DNA of 64,000 nt, from positions 992,001 through 1,056,000 of the forward strand of contig NZ_CP085253.1 in assembly GCF_044872765.1 (NCBI RefSeq). Reading direction: 5' to 3'. The notes under the pieces were generated by a model that searched no databases, was not told the origin of the DNA, and saw only the letters and a list, made by a program, of their open reading frames with translations. Position 1 is the first letter of the stretch, and every line of letters begins with the position of its first letter. This document shows positions 48,735 to 58,566 of this stretch, one piece after another. Source of the DNA: Micrococcus sp023147585 (GTDB lineage: Bacteria; Actinomycetota; Actinomycetes; Actinomycetales; Micrococcaceae). Position numbers and translations under genes: made by a program.

Positions 48735-51700
48735 CGGCGTCGGTCTCGTCCTCCGACTCCTCCACCGGCTCGTCCAGGCCGAGCCGCTCGGCCAGCCGGT
48801 CCGCGAGGGACTCGGGATCGGCGAACACGTCGATCGCCCAGAGGGTGTCCGTGTCCCAGCCGCGCGCCTCGAGCTGCTCCGGCAGGCGCCGCGAGCGCTC
48901 GCGCACGGTCATCGAGCGGTACGTCAGGCCGCCGTCGCTCACGAGGGCCAGCGGCCGCACGGCCCCGCCCCGCCCGGCGGCCGCGAGGTCCATGACTCCG
49001 CCGAGCCGCGGGCGCACCTGCGCGCCGTGCTCCGCGAGGCGGTCGCACAGGTCCGCCATGAGCGGATCGTCCACCTGGCCGCCCGTGGGCTCCTCCCCCG
49101 AGCCGAGGTAGGCCTCCAGCAGCGTGAGGAACCAGCGGGCGCCGCCGTCCAGCCGCTCCGCCTCGAGGTCCGAGGCGCGCACCGCGGAGACCAGGTGCAG
49201 GCGCCGGCGCGCCCGGCTCACCGCGATCGCCATCATGCGCTCGCCGTCCGGCTCCGAGACGGCCCCGAAGTGGTGCACCACGCGGCCGTGGGGGGTGCGG
49301 CCGTAGCCCGGGGTGAGGATCACGGCGTCGCGCACCACGGAGGCGGCCCGCGTGACCGGGACGATCACGAAGGGCTCGCGGGTCGACTCGTCCTCGCCCC
49401 GCCCGCGGGCCAGGAAGTCCCGCGCCCACGGCGCGCGCGCGGCGGTGGCCTGCACGGCGGCGGCCACGCGGCGGGCGTGCTGCTCGGACACGGTGACCAC
49501 GGCGAGCGACTCGTCGGCGTGGTCCCGGATGTGCTCGAACACGCGCTGCACGGTGCGGGCCACCTCGGCGTCGGTGGACTCCACCACGTCTCCGCCCGTC
49601 ATGGGGATGCCGGTGCCCTCGGCCACGTACTCGGCGGTCACGGTGCGGCCGTGCCCCGTCAGCTCGCCGGCCGTGGGCACGGCCTCGAGCTCGCCGTCGT
49701 AGGCCAGCGTGGAGATCAGGCGGACGAGGCGCCGCTCCATCCCGCGGTGCACCGTGCGCAGCGGCAGCACGGGCAGCACCTCGGCGAGCGCCTCGTGCGC
49801 GGAGCGCAGCGGACGCAGCGGGCCGGCGGTGGCCGTGGGGTCCACGGACACCTGGAAGGACTGCGGCCGGCCGATCACGGGGTCGCCGAACGAGACCACC
49901 TGGGGGGCGCGCACGAGCGCGCCCATCACGGTGGCCAGCGCGGTGGCGTCCGCGTCCAGCAGCACCACGACGTCGGCGGACCAGTCCGCGGGGAACTCCG
50001 CGAGCGCCATGGGCGAGGTGGTCATGATCGGCACGAGGGGCTGCAGGACCTCCGGTGTGAGCGTGGCGAGCGACTCCACGCTCGGGCGGCCCTGCTTGAG
50101 GAGGTTCCGCAGCACGGCGGCGTCAGCACGGTAGGTGCCCAGCGCGGCGCGCCAGCGCTCGGACAGCGCGGCGGAGAGCCGCTCGGCGCCGGAGGCCAGC
50201 AGGTCCCGGTCCGCCGCGCGGAAGCCGCGCTCGACCTCGGTCAGGTCGGTGCCGCTCATCATGGCCAGGAAGTCGTCGCCGGAGATCATCGCCTCGAGCG
50301 CGGACTGCCACCAGGCCAGCTCGAGCTCGGCGTTGAGCCGTTCGGGCGGCACCTCCCGATCGTGGAGGTCTGCGAGGAGCTCGGTGAGGCCGTGGTCGCG
50401 CAGCTGGTCGAGCACGAGCGTGCGCTCGGGCAGGGAGGAGAGGGTCTCGCGGTCGGCCACGAGGCCGTCCACCGCGGCGGCGAGGTCGTCGGCGTCCCGC
50501 TCCACGAGCGCGGTCTCGGCGGTGGCCTCCGGCGCCAGCACGGCCGTGAGCCGCTCGAGGCGGTCCTCGACGCCGGCCACGGCGCCCAGTCCGCGGGCGG
50601 CCTGGTCCGGGACCATCGGCACGGAGCCGGGCTCGGCGGCGTGGCGGCGCCAGTCCTCGACGACGGTCTCCGCCTCCAGCAGCGCCGCGTGCAGGTCGTG
50701 CGGCTGGACGCCGGGACGCACCACGTCCTTGGCCTGGCGGCGCACGCGGGAGCGGGCGACGGAGGACATCTCCACCATGTTCTGGCGACGCCACCCGCTG
50801 GAGGCGGTGGCCGCCACGAGCTGAGAGAGGTCCTGCGCGAACACCTCGGGGGTGAAGGTCTCGAGGCAGCGGGCGACCCGCTCGTACAGGTCCACCTGCT
50901 CACGCCAGCCGGCCACGGTGCGCGCGGGGCGCAGCCCGGCCTGCGCCGCGGCGGTGTCCACCGCGCGACGCGTGGTGTGGAGCGTGGCCGCGAGCTCCTG
51001 CACGAGCTCGGCGGCGGATTCGGTCTCCTGCACGTTGCGCACGCGCGCACCGAACCAGCGGCTCTGCGTGGCCTGGGGCGAGAACGCGCCCAGCTCGCCG
51101 GCCCGCTCGAGCTGCTCGGCCACGGCGTGGCGGTTCACGGTGGAGTCCAGCACGGAGCGCTTCAGGCGCACGGTGGTGGCGGGCGGGGTCTCGAGGCCGG
51201 TCAGGGCCGCGAGCGCCTGCATGGCCTGGAACGGCGAGCAGCCCCACCGGGGGCGCACGTGGTGCAGCGAGCCCACGTGCTCGCGCAGGCGACGGCGACG
51301 CTCGACGAGCTCGGCGTCGGCGCGGCGGCGGTCCGGCTGCTCGGCGCGTTCCGTCCGCAGCACGGCGGCCACGAGCTGACGCCGCAGCCACTCCGGGTCC
51401 GCGTTGGCGGGCACGTCGAGGGCCGCGGCCCGCAGGCCGGCCTCCTCGAGGCGGTCGTGCACGTCGGCCAGGGCCGCGGAGCGCTCAGCCACCACCAGCA
51501 CGCGCCGGCCCTCCCAGGCCAGGCGGGCGGCCAGCGCGACGGCGGTCTGCGTCTGGCCCGTGCCGGGCGCGGCGTGCACCACGAGCGAGCGGCCCGCGGA
51601 GGCTTGGTCCAGCACCGCCTGCTGGGAGGGGTCGAGGTCGAGCACGAGCCGCTCGTCCTGCGGCGCGCGGTCGTCCCCGTCCGGCCCGTCCACGGGCCCG

Positions 51701-52482
51701 AGGTCGGCGGGACGGGGCACCATGCCGGTGCCGGCGTCGTAGAGGACCTGGACCACGGGCAGGTGCTCGAGGGAGTCCGGCAGGCTCGCCGTCTCCCCGA
51801 GGTCCGCGAACGTGGAGAGCAGCATGCGCTCCGAGACCTGCAGGCCGTCCAGGGACCCGGCCTGCTCCCGCAGCAGCGCCAGGGCGGGGCCCGGCTCCAT
51901 GCGCGCGGTGGCGTAGGCGGCGTGCTGGTACGCCTCCGGGTCCAGGCGGATCCCGTGGTGCCGGCGGAGGTTGCGGACCAGGGCGGGGTTGAGCCGCGCC
52001 GGCTCGGTGATCTGCACCTCGAGCTCGTCCCGGTCCTGCGCGCCGCGGCGCACGGTGAGCGCCACGCGGGCCAGCAGGACGGGGGCGGAGCGGCGCTCCC
52101 GGCGGCCGTCCTCCTGCGCTGTCCACGTGGCCACGCCCACGGCGAGGGCCGCGACGTCGATGCCGCGCTCCTCCGAGAGCTCGCGCACCTTGGCGCGCAG
52201 GCCGAGGGAGACCTGGTGGGCGGACTCGAGCACGGGGCCGGCCGGCAGCAGCGTGGACAGGCGCGTGCGGCGCCCCAGCAGCAGCTGCGAGACGCCGGAG
52301 GAGTTGGCGTCCGTCACGTCGATGCTGTTGGCCGCCGAGGGCGCGAAGCGCAGCATCGTGTCGTTCTCCGCCCCCGAGCCGAGCGAGGCCACCCACGTGG
52401 CCGGGTCGGGACGGGCGGCGCCCTCGTCGGGGCGGGCGGCCGCGCGGGCGCGGGCCAGGCGGGGGAACTCCTGCTCGGTCAC
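48724..52482 (-). CDS. Large SF1-helicase-like protein with C-terminal nuclease-like domain
   Basis: 1252 residues. The N-terminal 280 residues form a separate domain (TRLSTLLPAGPVLESAHQVS, HGIRLDPEAYQHAAYATARM). The motor part opens with VVHAAPGTGQTQTAVALAAR (300-320), which is a Walker A with Gln at the usual Lys. A long helical insertion follows (about 330-780). Then come DVVVLLDADATALATVMGAL (a degenerate Walker B), GMERRLVRLISTLAYDGELE, and MMAIAVSRARRRLHLVSAVR, the SF1 motif VI region. A C-terminal ERSRRLPEQLEARGWDTDTL with FADPESLADRLAERL looks like the Vsr/DUF-type endonuclease tail of DUF4011-like helicases. It may act in DNA repair or phage defence. Confidence 0.75.
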   Translation of the reverse strand: MTEQEFPRLARARAAARPDEGAARPDPATWVASLGSGAENDTMLRFAPSAANSIDVTDANSSGVSQLLLGRRTRLSTLLPAGPVLESAHQVSLGLRAKVRELSEERGIDVAALAVGVATWTAQEDGRRERRSAPVLLARVALTVRRGAQDRDELEVQITEPARLNPALVRNLRRHHGIRLDPEAYQHAAYATARMEPGPALALLREQAGSLDGLQVSERMLLSTFADLGETASLPDSLEHLPVVQVLYDAGTGMVPRPADLGPVDGPDGDDRAPQDERLVLDLDPSQQAVLDQASAGRSLVVHAAPGTGQTQTAVALAARLAWEGRRVLVVAERSAALADVHDRLEEAGLRAAALDVPANADPEWLRRQLVAAVLRTERAEQPDRRRADAELVERRRRLREHVGSLHHVRPRWGCSPFQAMQALAALTGLETPPATTVRLKRSVLDSTVNRHAVAEQLERAGELGAFSPQATQSRWFGARVRNVQETESAAELVQELAATLHTTRRAVDTAAAQAGLRPARTVAGWREQVDLYERVARCLETFTPEVFAQDLSQLVAATASSGWRRQNMVEMSSVARSRVRRQAKDVVRPGVQPHDLHAALLEAETVVEDWRRHAAEPGSVPMVPDQAARGLGAVAGVEDRLERLTAVLAPEATAETALVERDADDLAAAVDGLVADRETLSSLPERTLVLDQLRDHGLTELLADLHDREVPPERLNAELELAWWQSALEAMISGDDFLAMMSGTDLTEVERGFRAADRDLLASGAERLSAALSERWRAALGTYRADAAVLRNLLKQGRPSVESLATLTPEVLQPLVPIMTTSPMALAEFPADWSADVVVLLDADATALATVMGALVRAPQVVSFGDPVIGRPQSFQVSVDPTATAGPLRPLRSAHEALAEVLPVLPLRTVHRGMERRLVRLISTLAYDGELEAVPTAGELTGHGRTVTAEYVAEGTGIPMTGGDVVESTDAEVARTVQRVFEHIRDHADESLAVVTVSEQHARRVAAAVQATAARAPWARDFLARGRGEDESTREPFVIVPVTRAASVVRDAVILTPGYGRTPHGRVVHHFGAVSEPDGERMMAIAVSRARRRLHLVSAVRASDLEAERLDGGARWFLTLLEAYLGSGEEPTGGQVDDPLMADLCDRLAEHGAQVRPRLGGVMDLAAAGRGGAVRPLALVSDGGLTYRSMTVRERSRRLPEQLEARGWDTDTLWAIDVFADPESLADRLAERLGLDEPVEESEDETDADER

Positions 52483-52535
52483 TTCGGTGCGGTCCTTCCT
52501 CTGCCCGCCCCGGGCGGGCGGGATTCGAGCCTGAT

Positions 52536-52556
52536 GCCGCCCCGGATCGGGGCGGC
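52536..52556. terminator. Hairpin downstream of guaA
   Basis: 8-bp GC stem (52536-52543 with 52549-52556), loop GGATC, 26 bp beyond the guaA stop on the minus strand. A second GC inverted repeat lies at about 52503-52521. Confidence 0.6.
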
Positions 52557-52581
52557 CCTCACGCGGCGCGCGGGGCGCCGC

Positions 52582-54201
52582 TCACTCCCACTCGATGGTG
52601 CCCGGGGGCTTGGACGTGACGTCCAGGACCACGCGGTTGATGCCGTCCACCTCGTTGGTGATGCGATTGGAGATCCGGGAGAGCACGTCCTCCGGGATGC
52701 GGGCCCAGTCCGCCGTCATGGCGTCCTCGGAGGTGACGGGGCGCAGGACCACGGGGTGGCCGTAGGTGCGGCCGTCGCCCTGCACGCCCACGGAGCGCAC
52801 GTCCGCGAGCAGCACCACGGGGCACTGCCAGATCTGCCGGTCCAGGCCGGCCGCGGTCAGCTCGGCGCGCACGATGGCGTCCGCGCGGCGCAGCAGGTCC
52901 AGGCGCTCCTGCGTGACCTCGCCGATGATGCGGATGCCCAGGCCGGGGCCGGGGAACGGCTGGCGGTGCACGATCCCCTCGGGCAGGCCGAGCTCGGCGC
53001 CCACGGCGCGTACCTCGTCCTTGAACAGCTCGCGCAGCGGCTCGCACAGCTCGAACTCGATGTCCTCCGGCAGGCCGCCCACGTTGTGGTGGGACTTGAT
53101 GTTGGCGGCGCCGTCGCCGCCGCCGGACTCCACGACGTCCGGGTAGAGCGTGCCCTGCACGAGGAAGCGGACCTCGGGGGCGTTCGGGTCGTGCGCGGAC
53201 TCGAGCACGATGTCCGCCTGGGCCTTCTCGAACGTGCGGATGAAGCGCTCGCCGATGGTCTTGCGCTTCTGCTCGGGGTCGGTCACGCCGGCCAGCGCGG
53301 CCAGGAAGTCCTCGCGGGCGTCCACCATGACGAGCTTCGCGCCGCCGTGGGCCTCGCCGAAGGCCTTCTCGATCTCGGCGGACTCGCCCTCGCGCATGAG
53401 GCCGTGGTCCACGTACACGCAGGTCAGGCGGTCGCCGATGGCGCGCTGCACGAGAGCCGCGGCCACGGCGGAGTCCACGCCTCCGGAGAGGCCGCAGATC
53501 GCGCGGGCGTCGCCGATCTGCTCGCGGATGCGCTCGACCTGCTCCTCGATCACGTTGCTGGCCGTCCAGTCGGAGGCGAGCCCGGCGCCGTCGTGCAGGA
53601 AGTGCTCGAGCACCTCCTGGCCGCGGGAGGAGTGGCCCACCTCGGGGTGCCACTGCACGCCGTAGATGCGGCGCTCGCGGTCCTCGAACGCGGCCACGGG
53701 GGCGCCGACGGTGGTGGCGGTGACCGCGAAGCCCTCGGGCGCCGCCGTCACGGCGTCCCCGTGGGACATCCACACGACCTGCTCCTCGTCCTGGCCCGCG
53801 AAGAGCACCGACTCGGGATCCACCTCGGTGAGGCGCGTGGAGCCGTACTCGCGGGTCCCGGTGCGGGCGACCTCGCCGCCGAGCGCGTGGGCGATGGACT
53901 GGAAGCCGTAGCAGAGGCCCAGCACGGGCACGCCGGCCTCGAGCAGCGCGGGATCGAGCCGGGGGGCGCCGGGCTCGTACACGGACGAGGGGCCGCCCGA
54001 GAGGATCAGCGCCGCGGGCTCACGGGCGAGCACCTCGGCGGCGGGCGTGGACGCCGGCACCACCTCGGAGTACACGTTGGCCTCACGCACGCGACGGGCG
54101 ATGAGCTGGGCGTACTGCGCACCGAAGTCCATCACCAGGACGGTGGGCATCACGTCGCTCAGCGGGGCGGGCTTCTCGGGGGTGGGGGGGGTCTGCGTCA
54201 C
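52582..54201 (-). CDS. guaA: GMP synthase (glutamine-hydrolysing)
   Basis: 539 residues. The glutaminase domain has the nucleophile in GLCYGFQSIAHALGG (Cys97) and the VQWHPEVGHS pair (His185, Glu187). The PP-loop ATP pyrophosphatase domain has CGLSGGVDSAVAA (239-244 SGGVDS). The dimerisation end carries FPGPGLGIRIIGEVTQERL and closes VTSKPPGTIEWE. It makes GMP from XMP, glutamine and ATP, the step after GuaB. It lies 4 genes from guaB on the same strand with DUF3817 and SURF1 between. Confidence 0.97.
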   Translation of the reverse strand: MTQTPPTPEKPAPLSDVMPTVLVMDFGAQYAQLIARRVREANVYSEVVPASTPAAEVLAREPAALILSGGPSSVYEPGAPRLDPALLEAGVPVLGLCYGFQSIAHALGGEVARTGTREYGSTRLTEVDPESVLFAGQDEEQVVWMSHGDAVTAAPEGFAVTATTVGAPVAAFEDRERRIYGVQWHPEVGHSSRGQEVLEHFLHDGAGLASDWTASNVIEEQVERIREQIGDARAICGLSGGVDSAVAAALVQRAIGDRLTCVYVDHGLMREGESAEIEKAFGEAHGGAKLVMVDAREDFLAALAGVTDPEQKRKTIGERFIRTFEKAQADIVLESAHDPNAPEVRFLVQGTLYPDVVESGGGDGAANIKSHHNVGGLPEDIEFELCEPLRELFKDEVRAVGAELGLPEGIVHRQPFPGPGLGIRIIGEVTQERLDLLRRADAIVRAELTAAGLDRQIWQCPVVLLADVRSVGVQGDGRTYGHPVVLRPVTSEDAMTADWARIPEDVLSRISNRITNEVDGINRVVLDVTSKPPGTIEWE

Positions 54202-54246
54202 CCGACCAAGGATAGTCCAGGCGTCCCGGGGCGCCGCGCCCGCGCC

Positions 54247-54810
54247 TCAGTAGCGGCGGGCGGCGGACGGGTACCGGTGGACCTCGTCGCGCACCACGCG
54301 GGTCATGCGCTTCTCCACGATGAAGGAGAGGAAGGGCACGACGCCACCGCCCGCCATCGCCAGCAGGCGCACCGGCTCCCAGCGCATGAGGGACCACAGG
54401 CGGAAGCACGCGAGGAGGTAGACCACGTACATCCAGCCGTGGGCGATGAGGATGAGGAGGGAGAGGTTCACTCCCCCGGTCACCGAGTCCTCCGGATGCA
54501 GGCCCAGCACGTTGGGCTCGCCGTCCACCGTGGTGCCGCCCGCGAACAGCTCCTGGTGGAGGCCGTACTTGAACACCATCTCCGCCACGAGCAGCAGGAG
54601 CATGACGCCCGTGATCCACGCGCACACCACGTAGAACCGGGTGGCCGAGCGGATCTGCTGCTGCGTGCCGGCGAACCGGCGGCTCTCCCGGCCCGGGCGC
54701 GGCGGCGGCTCGGGGAGGTCGGCCTCGGTGATGTCCTCGGGGTCCGGCAGGCTCGTCGGGTCCACCGCGGCGTGCGCGTCCGGTCGGGACTGGGGGTCGG
54801 GATGGCTCAT
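54247..54810 (-). CDS. DUF3817 integral membrane protein
   Basis: 187 residues. After 65 polar residues: RFYVVCAWITGVMLLLLVAE, LILIAHGWMYVVYLLACFRL (with the conserved AHGW/Y pair) and WEPVRLLAMAGGGVVPFLSF, then EKRMTRVV. This three-helix pattern is DUF3817, which occurs beside guaA and guaB in actinobacteria. Function unknown. The stop is 46 bp from the guaA start, and its start overlaps the SURF1 stop (ATGA at 54807-54810). Confidence 0.88.
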   Translation of the reverse strand: MSHPDPQSRPDAHAAVDPTSLPDPEDITEADLPEPPPRPGRESRRFAGTQQQIRSATRFYVVCAWITGVMLLLLVAEMVFKYGLHQELFAGGTTVDGEPNVLGLHPEDSVTGGVNLSLLILIAHGWMYVVYLLACFRLWSLMRWEPVRLLAMAGGGVVPFLSFIVEKRMTRVVRDEVHRYPSAARRY

Positions 54811-55733
54811 CGTGTCTGCTCCTTCGGGGGACCCGCGGGTCCGTCGTCATGCGGGGTGCGCGCGGCCTGCGCCGCGAGCGCCCGCTCCTTGGCCTCGCGC
54901 GTGGCGGCCCGGCGCCGGGCGAGCTCCTCGGCCCGCCACTGGGCGGCCCACTCCTCGTCCAGGCGGGCCTCCTCCAGCTCGCGCTCGTGGTCGTCGCGCA
55001 CGAACCGCCACCACAGGAAGAGGGCGAAGCCCGCGAAGAGGATCCACTCGATCGCGTAGAACACGTTCAGCCAGACGACCTGCGTCTCCTCCGGCTGCGG
55101 CGGCACCCACACGGGCTCGAGGCCTCCCGGGGCGGCCCCCGCCGAGACGTCCGCGCCCACCGCGTCCGTCACCGCGAACGCGGCCACGTAGGCGGCGTAG
55201 GAGGGCTCGTCCCAGACGTTGACCAGCTGGCCGGGGGCGAGCGTGGTGTACACGGGGCGCCCGGAGGTCTCCGCGGGCTCCGTGGAACGGGGCAGGGGGC
55301 CGTCCGGGGGCAGGAGGCGCCCGGTCAGGGTCACCTCGCCCGTGGGCGCCGGGTCCACGAGGGCGGCGTCCTCCGACCAGCCCCGCACGACGGGGACGAC
55401 CTCGCCGTCCGGGGCGCCGGCCACCCGGAAGGCCGTCACGGTCCAGAAGCCCTGCCGCCCCTCGTGCAGGCGCCGGGCGATGAGTGCGTCCGTGCCCGGG
55501 ATGAACGCCCCGGACGCGGTGACGACCTGATCCGCCTGCGAGGCCAGGAGCGGCTCGGAGGGGCGGACGTGGTCCGTGAACGGGACGGCGTTCTCCGTCT
55601 GCGTGCGGGGCGGCGGGGCCGCCGTCTCCGCAGACTGGAACTGCCAGCGTGAGAGGGCCACGAACAGGCCGGCCGCCACGAGGGCCAGCACGAGCGTGGC
55701 CAGCCACACGGGCTTCAGGGCGGTACGGAGCAC
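54807..55733 (-). CDS. SURF1 family protein
   Basis: 308 residues with the SURF1 pattern: an N-terminal helix (LATLVLALVAAGLFVALSRW) followed by a large extracytoplasmic domain (GQFQ-like start, GFWTVTAFRV, VPVVRGWSEDAAL, LTGRLLPPD, YAAYVAAFAV), and a second helix (VFYAIEWILFAGFALFLWWR) with FALFLWWRFVRDD, ending in a charged coiled tail. SURF1 proteins assist assembly of heme-copper oxidase (COX) subunits. It lies in a typical actinobacterial order before DUF3817, and is coupled to it by ATGA. Confidence 0.9.
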   Translation of the reverse strand: MLRTALKPVWLATLVLALVAAGLFVALSRWQFQSAETAAPPPRTQTENAVPFTDHVRPSEPLLASQADQVVTASGAFIPGTDALIARRLHEGRQGFWTVTAFRVAGAPDGEVVPVVRGWSEDAALVDPAPTGEVTLTGRLLPPDGPLPRSTEPAETSGRPVYTTLAPGQLVNVWDEPSYAAYVAAFAVTDAVGADVSAGAAPGGLEPVWVPPQPEETQVVWLNVFYAIEWILFAGFALFLWWRFVRDDHERELEEARLDEEWAAQWRAEELARRRAATREAKERALAAQAARTPHDDGPAGPPKEQTR

Positions 55734-55833
55734 CCGAGATCACTTCTTCCGGAACGGGACGGGAGGGCCGCAGCGACGGCGGGCCGAGGGGCGGTCGGCC
55801 GGGGCAGGCGGTGGCCCGCCCCGGCGCCGGTGG

Positions 55834-56970
55834 TCACATCACGTGCGTGGGCGCGACGATGACCTCCACCTTCTGGAAGTCCTTGAGCTCGGTGTAGCCC
55901 GTGGTCGCCATGGCGCGCTTGAGCGCGCCCATGAGGTTGGAGGTGCCGTCCGTCTGGTGGCCGGGGCCCCACAGGAGCTCCTGGAGCGGTGCGACGGTGC
56001 CGACGTGCGTGCGGTGGCCGCGCGGCAGGTCCGGGTGGGCGGCCTCGAGGCCCCAGTGCCAGCCGGCTCCGGGCGCCTCGGCGGCGCGGGCGAGCGCGGT
56101 GCCGAGCATGACGGCGTCGGCGCCCATCGCGAGGGCCTTGACGATCTGGCCGGACGTGCCCAGGCCGCCGTCGGCGATCACCTGCACGTAGCGGCCGCCG
56201 GACTCGTCCATGTAGTCGCGCCGGGCCTCGGCGATGTCCGAGATGGCCGTGGCCATGGGGACGCGGATGCCGAGGGCGCGGCGCGTCGTCGTCGAGGCGC
56301 CGCCGCCGAAGCCCACGAGCACGCCGGCCGCGCCGGTGCGCATGAGGTGCAGCGCCGGGGTGTAGCCCGCGGCGCCGCCCACGATCACGGGGACGTCGAG
56401 CTCGTAGATGAACTGCTTGAGGTCCAGCGGCTCGTGCGTGGAGGACACGTGCTCGGCGGAGACGGTGGTGCCGCGGATGACGAAGAGGTCCACGCCCGCG
56501 GCGAGCACGGTCTTGTAGAACTGCTGCGTGTTCTGCGGAGTGAGGGAGCCGGCCACCACGACGCCGGCCTCGCGGATCTGCGCGAGGCGCGCCGTGATCA
56601 GCTCGGCCTGGATCGGCGCGTCGTAGATCTCCTGGAGGCGGCGGGTGACCTCGGGGCTGCCGGGGGCCGCCTCGAGCGCGGCGATCTCCTCCAGCAGCGG
56701 CGCGGGATCCTCGTGCCGGGTCCACAGGCCCTCGAGGTTCAGCACGCCGAGGCCGCCCAGGCGGCCCAGCGCGATGGCCGTGTCCGGGCTCATCACGGAG
56801 TCCATGGGGGCGCCGATCACGGGCATGTCGAACGTGTAGGCGTCGATCCGCCAGGACAGGTTCACATCCCCCGGGTCCCGGGTCCGGCGGGCCGGCACCA
56901 CGGAGACGTCGTCGAGGGAGAAGGCGCGGCGGCCGCGCTTTCCACGGCCGATCTCAATCTGATTCGTCAC
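55834..56970 (-). CDS. guaB3: GuaB3 family IMP dehydrogenase-related protein
   Basis: 378 residues, the same (beta/alpha)8 fold as GuaB without CBS domains. Marks are GRGKRGRRAFSLDDVSVVPA, DMPVIGAPMDSVMSPDTAIA and ISDIAEARRDYMDESGGRYV. The usual GuaB catalytic-Cys segment GxGSICTTR is replaced by LVGFGGGASTTTRRALGIRV, so it may not be a true IMP dehydrogenase. GuaB3 is universal in actinobacteria; its exact activity is debated. It stands 51 bp from guaB and is transcribed the same way. Confidence 0.93.
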   Translation of the reverse strand: MTNQIEIGRGKRGRRAFSLDDVSVVPARRTRDPGDVNLSWRIDAYTFDMPVIGAPMDSVMSPDTAIALGRLGGLGVLNLEGLWTRHEDPAPLLEEIAALEAAPGSPEVTRRLQEIYDAPIQAELITARLAQIREAGVVVAGSLTPQNTQQFYKTVLAAGVDLFVIRGTTVSAEHVSSTHEPLDLKQFIYELDVPVIVGGAAGYTPALHLMRTGAAGVLVGFGGGASTTTRRALGIRVPMATAISDIAEARRDYMDESGGRYVQVIADGGLGTSGQIVKALAMGADAVMLGTALARAAEAPGAGWHWGLEAAHPDLPRGHRTHVGTVAPLQELLWGPGHQTDGTSNLMGALKRAMATTGYTELKDFQKVEVIVAPTHVM

Positions 56971-57021
56971 CTCCCCAGCATATCCCAGGGATCCTGGGCG
57001 CCACCGGGGAGGGCGCCGGGC

Positions 57022-58566
57022 TCAGCGGGAGCTGTAGTTCGGCGCCTCCACGGTCATCATGATGTCGTGCGGATGGGACTCCTTGAGGCCCGCGGAGGTG
57101 ATGCGCACGAAGCGTCCGTTCTCCTTGAGGTCCGCGATGGTGGGCGCGCCCGTGTAGAACATGGTCTGGCGCAGGCCGCCCACGAGCTGGTGCACCACGT
57201 TGGCGACGTGGCCGCGGTAGGGCACCTGGCCCTCGATGCCCTCGGGGATCAGCTTGTCCTCGGCCGGCACGTCCGCCTGGAAGTAACGGTCCTTGGAGTA
57301 GGAGCGCTTGCCGTTGCGGGTCTGCATGGCGCCCAGGGAGCCCATGCCGCGGTAGGCCTTGAACTGCTTGCCCTGGTAGAACACCAGGTCGCCCGGGGAC
57401 TCGGCGGTGCCGGCCAGCAGGGAGCCGAGCATCACGGAGTCGGCGCCGGCCACGAGCGCCTTGCCGATGTCGCCGGAGTGCTGCAGGCCGCCGTCGGCGA
57501 TCAGCGGCACGCCCGCGGGGCGCGTGGCCTTGGCCGCCTCGTAGATCGCGGTGATCTGGGGGACACCGACGCCGGCCACCACGCGCGTGGTGCAGATGGA
57601 GCCCGGGCCGACGCCGACCTTCACGGCGTCCGCGCCGGCGTCGACGATCGCCTTGGCGCCCGCGTACGTGGCGGCCTGGCCGCCGATGATGTCCACGTGC
57701 GCCGCGGCCTTCTCCTTCTTCAGGCGGGCGATCATGTCCAGCACGCCGTGGGTGTGGCCGTTGGCGGTGTCCACCACGAGGGCGTCCACGCCCGCCTCGA
57801 CGAGCGCCATGGCCCGCTCCCAGCCGTCGCCGAAGAAGCCGACGGCACCGCCCACGCGCAGGCGGCCCTCCTCGTCCTTCGCGGCGTCCGGGTACTTCTC
57901 CGCCTTGTCGAAGTCCTTGACGGTGATCAGGCCCTGCAGCCGGTTCTGATCGTCCACGAGGGGGAGCTTCTCGATGCGGTGGCGGGAGAAGAGCGCGACC
58001 GTCTCCTCGCGGGAGATGCCCACGGGGCCCGTGATGAGCGGCATCGGCGTCATGGCCGAGCGCACCGTGCGGGTGGCGAAGTCCTCGTGGTCCACGAAGC
58101 GGACGTCGCGGTTGGTGATGATGCCGACCAGCACGCCGTCCGTGTCCACCACGGGCAGGCCGGAGACGCGGTACTGCGCGCACAGCTCGTCGAGCTCCTC
58201 GAGGGTGGCGTCCGGGCCGACGGTGACGGGGTCCGTGATCATGCCGGACTCGGAGCGCTTCACCGTGTCCACGTGCGAGGCCTGGTCCTCGATGGAGAGG
58301 TTGCGGTGGATGATGCCCATGCCGCCCTGGCGCGCCATCGCGATGGCCAGCGGCGCCTCGGTCACGGTGTCCATGGCGGCCGAGATGACGGGGATGTTCA
58401 GGCGGATCCGCTTGGTCACCTGCGTCCCGGTGTCCGCGTCCGCCGGGATGACGTCCGTGTGGCTGGGCAGGAGGAGGACGTCGTCGTACGTCAGGCCGAA
58501 GAATCCGAACGGATCGGCGGCGGAGTGGACGGGGTCCGAGGACGGGCCGGTGCTGGTGGTGGTCAC
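57022..58566 (-). CDS. guaB: IMP dehydrogenase
   Basis: 514 residues from GTG 58566, preceded by GAAAGG at a 7-base spacing. Domains: FGLTYDDVLLLPSHTDVIPA at the start, two CBS domains at about 108-225, GGAVGFFGDGWERAMALVEA, the catalytic loop GVGPGSICTTRVV (Cys325) and the flap region GSLGAMQTRNGKRSYSKDRY. It converts IMP to XMP with NAD+, the first committed step towards GMP. It forms one biosynthetic block with guaA (52582) and guaB3. The divergent region 58567-58842 to the symporter gene shows no clear operator to me. Confidence 0.97.
   Translation of the reverse strand: MTTTSTGPSSDPVHSAADPFGFFGLTYDDVLLLPSHTDVIPADADTGTQVTKRIRLNIPVISAAMDTVTEAPLAIAMARQGGMGIIHRNLSIEDQASHVDTVKRSESGMITDPVTVGPDATLEELDELCAQYRVSGLPVVDTDGVLVGIITNRDVRFVDHEDFATRTVRSAMTPMPLITGPVGISREETVALFSRHRIEKLPLVDDQNRLQGLITVKDFDKAEKYPDAAKDEEGRLRVGGAVGFFGDGWERAMALVEAGVDALVVDTANGHTHGVLDMIARLKKEKAAAHVDIIGGQAATYAGAKAIVDAGADAVKVGVGPGSICTTRVVAGVGVPQITAIYEAAKATRPAGVPLIADGGLQHSGDIGKALVAGADSVMLGSLLAGTAESPGDLVFYQGKQFKAYRGMGSLGAMQTRNGKRSYSKDRYFQADVPAEDKLIPEGIEGQVPYRGHVANVVHQLVGGLRQTMFYTGAPTIADLKENGRFVRITSAGLKESHPHDIMMTVEAPNYSSR

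Noticed and set aside
48640..55059. A very long open frame on the plus strand (over 2000 codons)
   Set aside because: It is antisense to the helicase-like gene, guaA and their neighbours, which have clear motifs. Composition (Gly/Arg/His/Ala-rich) is what GC-rich antisense gives.
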